Below are positions 26,876-38,361 of a stretch of 64,000 nucleotides of DNA, one piece after another. Made by a program: the position numbers and the translations under genes. Under the pieces are notes generated by a model that made no database searches, was not told the origin of the DNA, and saw only the letters and a program-made list of their open reading frames with translations. Positions within the stretch are counted from its first letter, which is position 1; each line of letters opens with the position of its first letter. The stretch comes from Agrobacterium larrymoorei (lineage in GTDB: Bacteria > Pseudomonadota > Alphaproteobacteria > Rhizobiales > Rhizobiaceae), in NCBI RefSeq assembly GCF_030819275.1, contig NZ_JAUTBL010000001.1, positions 922,501-986,500 on the forward strand, given 5' to 3'.

Positions 26876-27813
26876 TGGTGTCTGTCAGCATCGAACATAG
26901 CGCAGCGGTGACGAAACCTGCACAGAGGAGCAAGCCGCCGCGGCTTGCTCCCAACTACTGGCCTTTCGTCATTCCCGCTCTCGTCGTCATCGCAGCGGTC
27001 ATCGTCTTCCCCTGGGTCTTCACCCTGTGGATGAGCGCGCAACGCTGGACGCTTGGGCAAGAGCAGAGTTTCATCGGTTTCGACAACTACATCCGCTTGG
27101 CAAGTGATGCGCGGTTCTGGGAATCGCTCTGGCACACGCTGGTCTATACGGTGCTCTCGGTTGTCGCACCGCTCTTCCTCGGCACCTTGGCTGCCCTTGT
27201 GTTCGATGCGCAATTCCCGCTGCGCGGTTTCCTGCGCGGCGTTTTCGTCATGCCGATGATGGCGACCCCGGTCGCCATCGCGCTGGTCTGGACGATGATG
27301 TTTCACCCTCAGCTTGGCGTGCTGAACTATCTTCTATCCTTCATCGGCATCGGACCGCTCGAATGGATCTACAACCAGTCCACCGTCATCCCATCGCTGG
27401 TTCTGGTTGAAACCTGGCAGTGGACGCCGCTCGTCATGCTCATCGTTCTCGGTGGTCTGGCAGCCGTTCCGCGCGAGCCCTATGAAAGTGCTGAGATCGA
27501 CGGCGCCAATGCATGGCAGAAGTTCCGCTACCTCACCATGCCGATGATCGCGCCATTCCTGATGATTGCCGTCATCATCCGCTCCATCGATGCGGTAAAG
27601 AGCTTCGACATCATCTACGCTATGACGCAAGGCGGTCCCGGCACGGCATCGGAAACGATCAATATCTACCTCTACAATACCGCCTTTGCCTATTACGACA
27701 TCGGTTATGCCTCGGCCATGGCCGTCGTCTTCTTCATCGTCATCATCGCGCTCTCCTTCGTTCTTCTGATGGTCCGTGCGCGCACCCAGTGGAACGAGAT
27801 GGAGGATCGCTGA
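26875..27813 (+). CDS. Sugar ABC transporter permease 1
   Basis: 312 residues with six membrane helices, beginning after a polar N-terminus of about 35 residues. The inner-membrane coupling motif is EPYESAEIDGANAWQKFRYLTMPMI (EAA loop). It resembles UgpA/MalF-type CUT1 permeases. The ATG overlaps the binding-protein stop by one base (TAATG), which fixes the start; a longer reading from 26686 lies inside the previous gene. It overlaps the next permease gene by one base. Confidence 0.93.
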   Translation: MVSVSIEHSAAVTKPAQRSKPPRLAPNYWPFVIPALVVIAAVIVFPWVFTLWMSAQRWTLGQEQSFIGFDNYIRLASDARFWESLWHTLVYTVLSVVAPLFLGTLAALVFDAQFPLRGFLRGVFVMPMMATPVAIALVWTMMFHPQLGVLNYLLSFIGIGPLEWIYNQSTVIPSLVLVETWQWTPLVMLIVLGGLAAVPREPYESAEIDGANAWQKFRYLTMPMIAPFLMIAVIIRSIDAVKSFDIIYAMTQGGPGTASETINIYLYNTAFAYYDIGYASAMAVVFFIVIIALSFVLLMVRARTQWNEMEDR

Positions 27814-28634
27814 TGTCCCGTAGAAACCTAGACCGTATCGGCCTGTTCTTCATTGCGCTGGTGATGATCTCCCCCGTCATCCTGTTCTTCCTCTGGATGA
27901 TTTCGCTGTCGCTGAAATTCGAGATCGATAACGGCGCTTATCCGCCGATCCTCATTCCCGAGCGCTTCGCCTGGTCGAACTATGTGAAGGTGTTCGAGGA
28001 AAACAACTTCTTCCTCTATTTCTGGAATTCCGTGCTGGTCACGGGTGCGGCCACCATTCTCGCGCTGGTGATCGGCGTTCCGGCAGGCTACGGCATTGCG
28101 CGGCTGAAAGCGGAAAAGGCGGCAATCGTCATCATGATCGCCCGCATGACGCCCGGCCTCTCCTTCCTCATTCCGCTGTTTCTTCTGTTCCAATGGCTGA
28201 ACCTGCTCGGCACACTGTGGCCGCAGATCATCATCCATCTGGTCGTGACGGTTCCAATCGTCGTCTGGATCATGATCGGCTATTTCGAGACCACGCCGAA
28301 AGAGCTGGAAGAGGCCGCAAGCATCGACGGTGCGTCGTCCTGGCAGGTGTTTCGCCTTGTGGCGCTTCCCATTGCCAAGCCCGGCATCGTGGTCTCCTTC
28401 ATCCTTGCCGTCATCTTCTCGTGGAACAATTTCGTCTTCGGCATCGTGCTGGCCAGCCGCGAAACGCGAACGCTTCCGGTTGCGGTCTATAACATGCTGT
28501 CCTTCGAGCAGGTCAGCTGGGGTCCGCTTGCCGCCGCAGCGCTGATCGTCACGCTGCCGGTACTATTGCTCACCATGTTTGCCCAAAAGCAGATCGTCGC
28601 GGGCCTTACCGCAGGCGCCGTCAAGGGCGGCTGA
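27813..28634 (+). CDS. Sugar ABC transporter permease 2
   Basis: 273 residues with six membrane helices; the EAA loop is TTPKELEEAASIDGASSWQVFRLVALPIAKPG. It matches UgpE/MalG-type partners and pairs with the preceding permease. The start ATG overlaps the preceding stop by one base (TGATG). The ATPase gene follows after 41 bp with its own AGGA ribosome site. Confidence 0.93.
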   Translation: MSRRNLDRIGLFFIALVMISPVILFFLWMISLSLKFEIDNGAYPPILIPERFAWSNYVKVFEENNFFLYFWNSVLVTGAATILALVIGVPAGYGIARLKAEKAAIVIMIARMTPGLSFLIPLFLLFQWLNLLGTLWPQIIIHLVVTVPIVVWIMIGYFETTPKELEEAASIDGASSWQVFRLVALPIAKPGIVVSFILAVIFSWNNFVFGIVLASRETRTLPVAVYNMLSFEQVSWGPLAAAALIVTLPVLLLTMFAQKQIVAGLTAGAVKGG

Positions 28635-28675
28635 CCCGATAGATTGCTGCAAGCTTTTATTACAGGATAATCATC

Positions 28676-29734
<1,059 letters not shown>

Positions 29735-29740
29735 GCATCG

Positions 29741-30700
29741 ATGCAAAGCGAGACACACGAAGAGAACAACGGCCGCCATGTGTTGTGCGTCGGTGCTGCC
29801 GTGCTGGACACCCTGTTTCGCGTGCATGACATGCCGACGGGGCAGGGCAAGGTGCTGCCCTATGAGATGCTACAGATTGCCGAGGGGATGGCATCGAGTG
29901 CTGCCTACACAGTTCACCGTATGGGTGGACGGGCAAGCCTATGGGGTGCTGTCGGCGATGACGAGACGGGCGCCCGTATTCTGCGTGACCTGTCCGAAAG
30001 CGGCATTGATACGTCCGGCATGACGATTGCCAAGGGTGCGCGCTCAGCGCTCTCTACCATCCTGATCGATGACCGGGGGGAGCGACTGATCGTCCCTTTC
30101 TACGATCACAGGCTCCACGAGAATAAACGCTCCTGTACACAGGCCGATCTCGCACCCTTCGATGCCGTTCTGGTGGACGTCCGCTGGCCAGAACTCGCGC
30201 TTGATGTGCTGACCGTTGCGCGACAACTTGGCAAACCCGCTATTCTGGACGGAGATGTTGCGCCGGTGGAAACGTTGGAACGGCTTGCACCCGCTGCAAG
30301 CCACATCATTTTCTCCGAGCCCGCAGCGGAACGGCTGACGGGGCTCTCTGATGTATCGGCTATGTTGCCGGTTTTACATGCGCGCTACCCGGAGACCTTC
30401 ATTGCGGTGACCGCCGGGTCTTCGGGGTGCTACTGGACGGAAGCCAGAGACCCAACCGTCCATTTTCAGTCGACCAGGGCCATCGAAGCGGTCGACACGC
30501 TCGCAGCGGGCGACGTGTTTCATGGGACATTCGCTTTGGCTGTGGCGGAAGGGATGGAGAGCCGAGTCGCCATCCAACTATCGTCCGTGGCGGCCGCGCT
30601 AAAGTGTCAGGTTTTCGGTGGAAGGACGGGCACGCCGACGCGGGCCGAAGCAGAAGCGGCGATGGCCGCCTGGCTGGCAGAGGCCGCCCCTCAAGCTTGA
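29741..30700 (+). CDS. PfkB-family sugar kinase
   Basis: 319 residues, ribokinase fold. The N-terminal HVLCVGAAVLDTLFRVHDMPTGQGKVLP and GGRASLWGAVGDDETG and the C-terminal AVDTLAAGDVFHGTFALAVAEG identify the family; the catalytic Asp is Asp258. The usual G-A-G-D anion hole reads A-A-G-D, with the first Gly replaced. Relatives with GDVFHG include sulfofructose and keto-sugar kinases. It starts 6 bp after the ATPase gene, the last gene of the operon. With the DapA-type aldolase it could phosphorylate a keto-sugar or keto-deoxy acid before or in place of cleavage; the substrate is unknown. A terminator hairpin overlaps its stop. Confidence 0.87.
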   Translation: MQSETHEENNGRHVLCVGAAVLDTLFRVHDMPTGQGKVLPYEMLQIAEGMASSAAYTVHRMGGRASLWGAVGDDETGARILRDLSESGIDTSGMTIAKGARSALSTILIDDRGERLIVPFYDHRLHENKRSCTQADLAPFDAVLVDVRWPELALDVLTVARQLGKPAILDGDVAPVETLERLAPAASHIIFSEPAAERLTGLSDVSAMLPVLHARYPETFIAVTAGSSGCYWTEARDPTVHFQSTRAIEAVDTLAAGDVFHGTFALAVAEGMESRVAIQLSSVAAALKCQVFGGRTGTPTRAEAEAAMAAWLAEAAPQA

Positions 30701-30720
30701 GAAGCGGCCTGCCTTCTTTC
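30681..30720. terminator. Terminator shared by the sugar operon and hppA
   Basis: AGGCCGC (30681-30687) pairs with GCGGCCT (30704-30710), with an inner perfect palindrome CTCAAGCTTGAG that includes the kinase stop codon. TTCTTTC follows on the plus strand. The stem also lies just downstream of the hppA stop on the minus strand, so it can act in both directions. Confidence 0.7.
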
Positions 30721-30722
30721 AA

Positions 30723-32861
30723 TCAACCTGCCAGGATCGCCAAGAGCAAAAGCGCCACGATATTGGTGATCTTGATGGCCGGATTGACCGCAGGACCGGC
30801 TGTATCCTTGTAAGGGTCACCCACCGTATCGCCGGTCACCGATGCCTTATGAGCGTCCGATCCTTTGACATGGCGCACGCCGTCCTTGTCGACGAAGCCG
30901 TCCTCGAAGCTTTTCTTGGCATTATCCCAGGCACCACCGCCCGATGTCATGGAAATTGCAACGAAGAGGCCGTTGATGATGACGCCGAGCAGCGAGGCGC
31001 CGAGGGCTGCGAAGGCAGACGCCTTGGAGCCTGAAATCAGCAACACGCCGAAATAGACGACGATCGGTGCCAGCACCGGCAGTAGTGACGGGATGACCAT
31101 TTCGCGGATGGCGGCCTTGGTCAGCAGATCCACGGCCTTGCCGTAATCCGGCTTTTCCGTGCCCTGCATGATGCCCGGCTTTTCGCGGAACTGACGACGA
31201 ACCTCTTCCACGATGGAACCCGCCGCCTTGCCGACGGCGGTCATGGCAATACCGCCGAAGAGATAAGGGATCAGACCGCCAAAGATCAGACCTGCCACCA
31301 CGTAAGGATTGGAGAGGCTGAAGGAAATCTCTCCGACATCCTGGAAGTAGGGATAGGTCGCGCCGTTGGCCGCGAAGTAGGAGAGGTCGTTAGCGTAAGC
31401 GGCAAAGAGCACCAGCGCGCCAAGACCGGCCGAGCCGATGGCATAGCCCTTGGTTACGGCCTTTGTGGTGTTGCCGACGGCATCCAGCGCATCGGTGGCT
31501 TTTCGCACATCCGGATCCAGGCCGGCCATCTCGGCAATGCCACCGGCATTGTCGGTTACCGGACCAAAGGCATCGAGCGCGACGATCATGCCGGCAAGAC
31601 CGAGCATGGCGGTCACCGCAATGCCCGTACCGAAGAGCCCCGCCAACTGGTATGTGGAGATAATGCCGCCGACGATGACGATGGCCGGAAGTGCCGTCGA
31701 TTCCAGCGAGACCGCAAGACCCTGGATGACGTTGGTGCCGTGGCCGGTGACCGACGCCTGAGCGATGGAGTTGACCGGGCGCTTGTTGGTGCCAGTGTAG
31801 TACTCGGTGATCACGACAATCAGTGCCGTTACCAGGAGGCCAAGAAGGCCGCAGAAAAACAGGTTGGTACCGGTGATATCCATTCCGGCAACAGTTCCGA
31901 TGGAACCCCAGCCGATGGTGAGCGAGGTCGCAACCGCAAGTCCCGCGATTGAGAAGATACCGGTGGCGATCAGGCCCTTATAGAGCGCGCCCATGATCGA
32001 ATTGTTGGTGCCGAGCTTGACGAAGAAGGTACCGGCAATCGATGTCAGGATGCAGACGCCGCAGATGGCGAGCGGATAGAGCATGGCGTTTTCCAGCACC
32101 GGCGCACCGGCAAAGAAGATCGCCGCCAGAACCATTGTCGCCACGACGGAGACCGCATAGGTTTCGAAAAGGTCGGCGGCCATGCCCGCGCAATCGCCGA
32201 CATTATCGCCGACATTGTCGGCAATCGTGGCCGGGTTGCGCGGATCGTCTTCCGGAATACCGGCCTCGACCTTGCCGACAAGGTCACCGCCGACATCCGC
32301 ACCCTTGGTGAAGATACCGCCGCCGAGACGTGCGAAAATGGAGATCAGCGATGCGCCGAAGCCGAGCGAGACCAGCGCGTCGATCACGTCGCGCGAGCCG
32401 GTTGGGTGGCCGAGCACCGAGGTCAGGATGAAATAATAGATGGAGACGCCGAGTAGCGCCAGGCCAGCAACAAGCATGCCGGTGATGGCGCCGGACTTGA
32501 AGGCGATATCGAGACCGGCTGCGAGGCTATGGGATGCGGCTTGCGCCGTGCGAAGATTGGCTCGTACCGACACATGCATGCCGACGAAACCGGCAGCACC
32601 GGAAAGAACGGCGCCAACGACGAAACCGACTGCGGCTTCTGGAGAGAGAAGGATCCACGCAGCGATCGTAACGATGATACCGACGATTGCGATGGTCAGA
32701 TATTGACGGGCGAGATAGGCCTGAGCTCCCTCGCGAATATAGCCTGCTATTTCACGCATGCGCTCATTGCCTTGATCGGCATCCAGAACGCTTTTCGTTG
32801 CCCAAATCGCATAAGCGATCGAAAGGACACCGCATAAAATTACCAATGCAATGACGGTCAT
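30723..32861 (-). CDS. hppA: Proton-pumping membrane pyrophosphatase, K+-independent
   Basis: 712 residues with about 16 membrane helices. Signature segments are [54 protein letters not shown] (pyrophosphate and Mg binding), [18 protein letters not shown] and [21 protein letters not shown]. The motif [10 protein letters not shown] has Lys where K+-requiring enzymes have Ala, marking a K+-independent H+ pump. It hydrolyses pyrophosphate from biosynthesis and exports protons. I chose the ATG at 32861, nine bases after GGAGG, over an upstream GTG. It is convergent with the sugar operon. Confidence 0.96.
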   Translation of the reverse strand: MTVIALVILCGVLSIAYAIWATKSVLDADQGNERMREIAGYIREGAQAYLARQYLTIAIVGIIVTIAAWILLSPEAAVGFVVGAVLSGAAGFVGMHVSVRANLRTAQAASHSLAAGLDIAFKSGAITGMLVAGLALLGVSIYYFILTSVLGHPTGSRDVIDALVSLGFGASLISIFARLGGGIFTKGADVGGDLVGKVEAGIPEDDPRNPATIADNVGDNVGDCAGMAADLFETYAVSVVATMVLAAIFFAGAPVLENAMLYPLAICGVCILTSIAGTFFVKLGTNNSIMGALYKGLIATGIFSIAGLAVATSLTIGWGSIGTVAGMDITGTNLFFCGLLGLLVTALIVVITEYYTGTNKRPVNSIAQASVTGHGTNVIQGLAVSLESTALPAIVIVGGIISTYQLAGLFGTGIAVTAMLGLAGMIVALDAFGPVTDNAGGIAEMAGLDPDVRKATDALDAVGNTTKAVTKGYAIGSAGLGALVLFAAYANDLSYFAANGATYPYFQDVGEISFSLSNPYVVAGLIFGGLIPYLFGGIAMTAVGKAAGSIVEEVRRQFREKPGIMQGTEKPDYGKAVDLLTKAAIREMVIPSLLPVLAPIVVYFGVLLISGSKASAFAALGASLLGVIINGLFVAISMTSGGGAWDNAKKSFEDGFVDKDGVRHVKGSDAHKASVTGDTVGDPYKDTAGPAVNPAIKITNIVALLLLAILAG

Positions 32862-33065
32862 TCGCACTTACCTCCCGTTGTGCCGGTTCGTCACATCTCC
32901 CCGGCGGGCGAAACCACATGCGGGGCGTGAGGCGCTGCACGCCTTACACCAGGATGAGCCATTTGTTCCCCTCCCCGGGAAGAATGGCTTGCAGTGGCAA
33001 GATTGCGTCGCGATGACGCGTCGCGTCAAGCCCGAAGATCATGCACTGATGCGTATGGTTCTGAT

Positions 33066-34286
33066 TCAGACGGCTTTTTGCGCCCGGCTGAAAATCAATG
33101 TCAGCACGAGGATGAGGCAAAGACCGGCGACAGGCCAGATAACGAGGTTCATCACCGACCAGCCCCAGGCGGTAAAAACTTGGCCCGAGGAGAAGGACGA
33201 CAGCGCGACCGTGCCGAAAAGAACGATATCGTGAAAACCCTGCACCTTGTCAGCCTCATGCGGTCGGTAGCTGGAGGACACGATCGCAGTTGCGCCAATG
33301 AATCCGAAGTTCCACCCTGCCCCAAGCAGGATCAGCGCCAGCCAGAAGTTCCAGAGTTCCACACCCATATGCGCGACAACGGCGCAGGCCATGAGAATGA
33401 CGAGACCGGCCGCGACCACCTTCTCCGCGCCGAAGCGGGTGATCAGGACACCGGTGAAAAAGCTCGGGCCGAACATGGCGAGCACGTGCCACTGGATGCC
33501 AAGCGTGGCCAACTCGCTGGGAAAACCGCAGCCGATCACCATGGCAAGCGGCGCCCCGGTCATCATGAAGGTCATCAGCGCATAGGAGCCGATGCCGCAG
33601 ATCATACCAGTGATGAAGCGGCGCGTGGCGATGATTTCGAGGAGAGGCCGCGCTGGGGCGCTCGCAACCGTCTGCTTCAATTCCGGTAGCTTCAAAAAGC
33701 AAAGGATCCCAACGGCTAGAAGGCCGAGCGGAACAAGAGCGATGAAAGTGCCTGCAAAGGTAACCGGCGCAAAGACATCCTTCCCGAAAATGGCAAGCTG
33801 GGGACCGACGACGGCAGAGACAACGCCGCCCGCCAGGATCCAAGAAATAGCCTTGGGCTTGTAGAAAGATGGCGAGGCATCGGCTGCCGCGAAACGGATC
33901 TTCTGGGTAAAGCCGCCGGAAAGACCGATCAGCATCAAGCCGAGCGCGAAGAGCCAGAAGTCCGTGCGAAAGAGTGCCACGGCCGCCAGAGCGCCGCCGG
34001 TGGAACACAGGAGCGCTCCGAGAATGAAGCCGGCTTTGCGCCCGAGAAAACGCGCGGCGAATGCAACCGCCACCGCGCCAAGGGCAACACCGATGTTGAA
34101 GCCGGTAAGCGGCGCTGTCGCCAGGGATTTGTCGGCTCCAAGGAGTTGGTAACCCGCAAGCGCACCCACCGAGAAACTCAACGGTCCGGCAGAACCGAGA
34201 ATGGCCTGTGCAAGGGTGAGGAGGAAAACGTTGCGCTTGGCCTCAGACAATTGGCCTTCCAGGCCCGCAACCGATACCGCGCTCAT
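33066..34286 (-). CDS. Major facilitator superfamily transporter
   Basis: 406 residues with about 12 membrane helices. It shows the MFS loop motif ARFLGRKAGFILGALLCSTGG and a matching second half (ITRFGAEKVVAAGLVILMACAVVAHMG). No substrate-specific motif is recognised. The start at 34286 has GGTGGGGACGAG upstream. It lies between nusB and hppA, on the same strand, separated from nusB by about 97 bp and from hppA by about 200 bp without a recognised gene. Confidence 0.85.
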   Translation of the reverse strand: MSAVSVAGLEGQLSEAKRNVFLLTLAQAILGSAGPLSFSVGALAGYQLLGADKSLATAPLTGFNIGVALGAVAVAFAARFLGRKAGFILGALLCSTGGALAAVALFRTDFWLFALGLMLIGLSGGFTQKIRFAAADASPSFYKPKAISWILAGGVVSAVVGPQLAIFGKDVFAPVTFAGTFIALVPLGLLAVGILCFLKLPELKQTVASAPARPLLEIIATRRFITGMICGIGSYALMTFMMTGAPLAMVIGCGFPSELATLGIQWHVLAMFGPSFFTGVLITRFGAEKVVAAGLVILMACAVVAHMGVELWNFWLALILLGAGWNFGFIGATAIVSSSYRPHEADKVQGFHDIVLFGTVALSSFSSGQVFTAWGWSVMNLVIWPVAGLCLILVLTLIFSRAQKAV

Positions 34287-34383
34287 CTCGTCCCCACCTT
34301 CCCAATCGGAGTATGTCCCGCAAAGACTATAACGCGGCTTGCTGGCCAGCCTTGCGGGAAATCAAAAAGTGAGGGCGTGAAAC

Positions 34384-34881
34384 TTACCGCTTGGTCTCGC
34401 CGCGAACCTGCTTTGCGATACGATCGAGAACCGCATTGACGAGCTTCGGCTCGTCATTTTCGAAGAACGCGCGGGCGATCTCGACATATTCGGTGACGAT
34501 CACGGCAACCGGAACGTCCTTACGCTCGAGGATTTCGAAGGCGCCAGCACGTAGGATGGCGCGAACGGTGGTGTCGAGACGCGAGAGCGGCCAGTCTTCC
34601 TGAAGTGCGGAACGCACCAGTGGGTCGATCTTCGTCTGGTCGCGTACAACGCCTGAAACGATCGAGCGGAACCAGGACGGGTCGGCCTTCAGATAGGTCT
34701 CGCCATCCACTTCCTTGCCGAGGCGATGCGCCTCATATTCGGCAACCACTTCCATAACGCCGGTACCGCCGACATCCATCTGGTACAGCGCCTGCACGGC
34801 AGCAAGGCGTGCAGCGCCACGCTGGTTGACGGGCTTGATGGAGGGTTGACGCGGTTCTGCGCCGTTTTCGACACTCGTCAT
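34384..34881 (-). CDS. nusB: Transcription antitermination factor NusB
   Basis: 165 residues, all-helical NusB fold: [17 protein letters not shown] at the N-terminus, [22 protein letters not shown] and [31 protein letters not shown] at the C-terminus. NusB with NusE binds boxA RNA in rRNA antitermination. The ATG at 34881 begins 4 bp after the ribH stop, so the two are coupled; an upstream GTG at 34893 would overlap ribH. Confidence 0.95.
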   Translation of the reverse strand: MTSVENGAEPRQPSIKPVNQRGAARLAAVQALYQMDVGGTGVMEVVAEYEAHRLGKEVDGETYLKADPSWFRSIVSGVVRDQTKIDPLVRSALQEDWPLSRLDTTVRAILRAGAFEILERKDVPVAVIVTEYVEIARAFFENDEPKLVNAVLDRIAKQVRGETKR

Positions 34882-34885
34882 GCGA

Positions 34886-35332
34886 TCAACCACCCAGCTT
34901 CTTTTTCAATTCGATCATGGTCAGCGCGGCACGAGCGGCAAAACCGCCCTTGTCCTTGTCGGAACGACGAACGCGCGCCCAGGCCTGCTCGTCGTTTTCG
35001 ACGGTCAGAATGCCGTTGCCGATCGCCAGCGACTCGCTGACCGTCAGATCCATGATGGCGCGCGACGATTCGTTCGCAACGATATCGAAGTGATAGGTCT
35101 CACCACGAATGACCATGCCGAGCGCAACGAAGCCATCATATTCCGTGCCGCCATTGTCTGCGCCATCAAGCGCCATGGCGATGGCTGCGGGAATCTCCAG
35201 CGCACCTGGAACGGTAATGATGTCATAGGTGGCGCCAGCCTCTTCGAGCGCGAACTTTGCGCCATCGAGCAAGGCATCGGCCATATCGTCATAAAAGCGT
35301 GCTTCCACGATGAGAAGATGAGGCTGGGACAT
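34886..35332 (-). CDS. ribH: 6,7-dimethyl-8-ribityllumazine synthase
   Basis: 148 residues. [71 protein letters not shown] and [13 protein letters not shown] contain the catalytic His and the substrate-binding residues of lumazine synthase. It condenses the ribityl-aminopyrimidine with dihydroxybutanone phosphate in the penultimate step of riboflavin synthesis. The location beside nusB matches RibH1 of Brucella and rhizobia, which often carry a second RibH elsewhere. AGGAAACTCCC precedes the ATG. Confidence 0.95.
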   Translation of the reverse strand: MSQPHLLIVEARFYDDMADALLDGAKFALEEAGATYDIITVPGALEIPAAIAMALDGADNGGTEYDGFVALGMVIRGETYHFDIVANESSRAIMDLTVSESLAIGNGILTVENDEQAWARVRRSDKDKGGFAARAALTMIELKKKLGG

Positions 35333-35468
35333 GGGAGTTTCCTGAAAATCTGCGCCGGATGATACCGGCTTTTGGCGCGGTCAAACCATGGCTTGCCGCA
35401 CTTGGCAAGCATTTTTAATGCAATGCTGCCGCGTGCGCCCCGCCGCGACCCCGAATTCTCTGCGCCGA

Positions 35469-36104
35469 TCAGCTTCTCTGCCAGGCGAGATGAAGGCCGA
35501 GCCCCACCAAAATCGCGCCGGCTCCGCGCCGGGCCACCGTTTGCGCGAAAGCAGACCGCTTCAACCGTCCGGCCGCAAGCCCCGCAACCAGCACGACGAC
35601 GAAATCCGCCGAAGTAAAGATGATGTTGACGGCAACGCCGAGGATCAGAAACTGAAGCCATATCGGAAATGCCGCGGCCGGATCGACGAATTGCGGCAGG
35701 AAGGCGAGGAAGAAGAGCGCCGTCTTCGGGTTCAACACTTCAACGACAATGCTATCGATGAAAGCCCGCTTTGCGGATTTCCGGGCAATCGTGAAGCTGC
35801 CGCTTGTTTCGCCGCTGACCCTGGCTCTGAGCATGGAGAACCCAAGCCAGATAAGATAGCAAGCGCCACCGAACTTCACCGCGAGATAAAGCCACGGCAC
35901 AGCCTGAAACAGAACGGACAATCCCGCAACCGCGGCAACGATATGAACATAGCAGCCGATGTGAATGCCGAGCACTGCGAGTAGGCCAGCATAACGTCCA
36001 CGCGCCATGGTCTGTGCGATGGTGTAGAGCATCGCGGGCCCTGGCACATAGGCAAAGAGCGCCGTCGTGATCAGGAATGCCGCAAGCAGTTCATAAGATG
36101 CCAT
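35469..36104 (-). CDS. LysE/RhtB-family exporter
   Basis: 211 residues with six membrane helices. AYVPGPAMLYTIAQTMARGRYAGLLAVLGIHIGCY and KRAFIDSIVVEVLNPKTALFFLAFLPQFVD are characteristic of the LysE/RhtB amino-acid and metabolite exporters. GGAG precedes the ATG. It sits between ribE and ribH on the same strand, splitting the riboflavin genes; nothing in the sequence ties it to riboflavin, and its substrate is unknown. Confidence 0.9.
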   Translation of the reverse strand: MASYELLAAFLITTALFAYVPGPAMLYTIAQTMARGRYAGLLAVLGIHIGCYVHIVAAVAGLSVLFQAVPWLYLAVKFGGACYLIWLGFSMLRARVSGETSGSFTIARKSAKRAFIDSIVVEVLNPKTALFFLAFLPQFVDPAAAFPIWLQFLILGVAVNIIFTSADFVVVLVAGLAAGRLKRSAFAQTVARRGAGAILVGLGLHLAWQRS

Positions 36105-36162
36105 TGTGAGCTCCGCAGAGTTTGGCGCTCAAGCGACGCCTTCTCCATTTTTAGGAAGCATC

Positions 36163-36774
36163 CTACTTTGACGGAAATTCCGCAAGCCGTGCCGCATAGC
36201 GGGCCATGGTATCGACTTCGAAATTGACAAAATCACCAGGCTTGCGATCGCCCCAGGTGGTGACGGCCAGTGTGTGGCGGATCAACAGCACATCGAAGTC
36301 TGGGCCGTCGACGGCGTTTACCGTCAGCGATGTACCATCCAGCGCCACCGAACCTTTGGGCGCGACGAATTTCGCCAGATGCTCCGGTGCGCGCAGGCGG
36401 ATGCGTACCGCTTCCCCCTCCGGCTCGACGGACAGAATTTCCGCCTTGCCATCAACGTGACCGGAAACGATATGGCCGCCGAGTTCATCGCCGATCTTGA
36501 GAGCCCTCTCAAGATTGACGCGCGTTCCCGTTGCCCAAGCGGAGATGGTGGTGAGGCGAAGTGCCTCTTCCCAGGCTTCCACCTCATACCAGCGCTCGTT
36601 GCTGCCCTCTTCCGGCAGCCTCGTCACCGTCAGGCAGACGCCGCCATGGGAAATGGACGCGCCCATATCGATGGTCTTCGGATCGTAGTTGGTCGCCACG
36701 CGCAGCCGCACGCCCTCGGCCAGCGGATGAAGCTCGGAAACAGTTCCAACATCGGTGACGATACCGGTAAACAT
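36163..36774 (-). CDS. ribE: Riboflavin synthase alpha chain
   Basis: 203 residues in two lumazine-binding repeats. It begins MFTGIVTDVGTVSEL, and each repeat has the conserved pattern (ISHGGVCLTVTRL; SVALDGTSLTVNAVDG), with GHIVSGHVDGKAEI between them. It dismutates two lumazines to riboflavin. The ATG overlaps the ribD stop by one base (TGATG), so the two are translationally coupled. Confidence 0.95.
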   Translation of the reverse strand: MFTGIVTDVGTVSELHPLAEGVRLRVATNYDPKTIDMGASISHGGVCLTVTRLPEEGSNERWYEVEAWEEALRLTTISAWATGTRVNLERALKIGDELGGHIVSGHVDGKAEILSVEPEGEAVRIRLRAPEHLAKFVAPKGSVALDGTSLTVNAVDGPDFDVLLIRHTLAVTTWGDRKPGDFVNFEVDTMARYAARLAEFPSK

Positions 36775-37865
36775 CAAAGCGACCTTTCATAATCGAAACA
36801 GCGGTCAGCACCATAGACGGTCTCACCGACCAGGGAATAGGTGTCAGGCATATCGGCGCGTTTGATCGGCGTTTCAATACCGTTGGCACCGATTACGACC
36901 GGGCTTTCGAACAGCAGGATGCGATCCACCAAGCCCGCGTCGAGAAAAGCCTTTGCAGCAACCGCCCCGCCTTCGACGAGAAGTTCCGACAGTCCTCGCG
37001 CGCCGAGTATGAGCAGCAGATCTTCGAGATTTTTCGCGCTTAGCACTTCAGCACCTGCCGATGCCAGCCGAGCGCGTCTTTCCGCAAGGTCGCGCTCCTC
37101 TGCGCCACTGGGCATCTCCACGACGACAAGCGGGACATCGCGAGCGGTCTTCACCAGCTTCGAGTTGGTCGGCAACTCCAACCGTCGGTCGAGCACGAAA
37201 CGAATGGGCGAATGCTGCTCCATTCCCGATATGCGGACATTGAGTTCGGGATCATCCGCGATCGCGGTGCCGATACCCACGAGAATGCCGTCGCAGCGGG
37301 CGCGCAATTCATGCACGGCACGGCGAGATTCTGCTCCGGTAATCGCAACCTGACCGGCACCCTTACGGCCGATCATGCCATCCGCAGAGACCGCAAGTTT
37401 CAGGATCACGTGGGGCCGCCTCTTTATCTTGCGCGTGAGATAGGCGGCCAGCGCGCGTTCGCCTTCCCGGCGCAACACACCTGTCTGGACCTCGATCCCC
37501 GCATCGCGCAAGACCTGATAGCCCCGGCCCGAGACACGCTCATCGGGATCGTCCACCGCAACGACAACACGGGCGACACCATGATGCGCGAGTGCGTTGG
37601 CGCAAGGCGGAGTTTTTCCCCAATGGGCGCAGGGCTCGAGCGTTACATAGGCGGTCGCACCACGCGCCGCTTCACCTGCAAGGTCCAGCGCATTGCGTTC
37701 CGCGTGCGGCCTGCCGCCAATCGAGGTGACGGCTTCGGCGACGATCACGCCATCTTTGACGAGAACGCATCCGACGGATGGGTTAGTATCGGTGAAGCCA
37801 GTATTCCGACGCGAAACTTCGATGGCGCGCGCCATGAATCTTTCGTCTTCGGCCCGCGGAGCCAC
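36774..37865 (-). CDS. ribD: Bifunctional riboflavin deaminase/reductase RibD
   Basis: About 363 residues. The N-terminal deaminase domain carries the zinc site HAERNAL and PCAHWGKTPPC; the C-terminal reductase domain has KLAVSADGMIGRKGAGQVAITG, DGILVGIGTAIADDPELNVR and LLVEGGAVAAKAFLDAGLVDRILLF. It performs the second and third steps from GTP to riboflavin. The start is uncertain: I chose GTG 37865, 4 bp after the nrdR stop; ATG 37835 is possible but would remove the conserved first helix EDERFMARAIEVSRR, and longer readings overlap nrdR. Confidence 0.93.
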   Translation of the reverse strand: MAPRAEDERFMARAIEVSRRNTGFTDTNPSVGCVLVKDGVIVAEAVTSIGGRPHAERNALDLAGEAARGATAYVTLEPCAHWGKTPPCANALAHHGVARVVVAVDDPDERVSGRGYQVLRDAGIEVQTGVLRREGERALAAYLTRKIKRRPHVILKLAVSADGMIGRKGAGQVAITGAESRRAVHELRARCDGILVGIGTAIADDPELNVRISGMEQHSPIRFVLDRRLELPTNSKLVKTARDVPLVVVEMPSGAEERDLAERRARLASAGAEVLSAKNLEDLLLILGARGLSELLVEGGAVAAKAFLDAGLVDRILLFESPVVIGANGIETPIKRADMPDTYSLVGETVYGADRCFDYERSL

Positions 37866-37869
37866 TGTA

Positions 37870-38349
37870 TCAGGTCCCGGAATCTGTATCGCGGGCGATC
37901 TTGGCGTTGATTTCCGCGATGACGTTTTCGAAATCTTCCGCATGGGAGAAATCACGATAGACCGAGGCGTAGCGCACAAAAGCCACATCATCGAGGCTCT
38001 TCAATGCTTCGAGCACCTGCAGGCCGATTTCTTCCGAGGCAATTTCCGTTTCGCCTGAGCTTTCGAGCCGGCGCACGATACCGGACACCGCGCGCTCGAT
38101 GCGATCGCGGTCGACCGGGCGCTTGCGAAGCGCGATCTCGAAAGATCGCACCAGCTTCTCGCGATCGAATGCCAGCTTGCGGCCGCTCTTCTTGATGACC
38201 ATCAACTCGCGCAACTGCACGCGTTCATAGGTAGTGAAGCGACCGCCGCAATCCGGGCAGATGCGCCGCCGGCGGATGGAGGTGTTATCCTCCGCCGGAC
38301 GTGAGTCCTTGACCTGAGTGTCTTCAGAACCGCAGAAAGGGCAGCGCAT
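37870..38349 (-). CDS. nrdR: Transcriptional repressor NrdR
   Basis: 159 residues. The N-terminal zinc ribbon [18 protein letters not shown] ... [16 protein letters not shown] and the ATP-cone domain ([28 protein letters not shown], then [11 protein letters not shown]) are intact. NrdR senses dATP/ATP and represses ribonucleotide reductase genes. It lies 12 bp downstream of glyA, upstream of ribD, a conserved alphaproteobacterial order. Confidence 0.96.
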   Translation of the reverse strand: MRCPFCGSEDTQVKDSRPAEDNTSIRRRRICPDCGGRFTTYERVQLRELMVIKKSGRKLAFDREKLVRSFEIALRKRPVDRDRIERAVSGIVRRLESSGETEIASEEIGLQVLEALKSLDDVAFVRYASVYRDFSHAEDFENVIAEINAKIARDTDSGT

Positions 38350-38361
38350 CCTGTTGCCTTC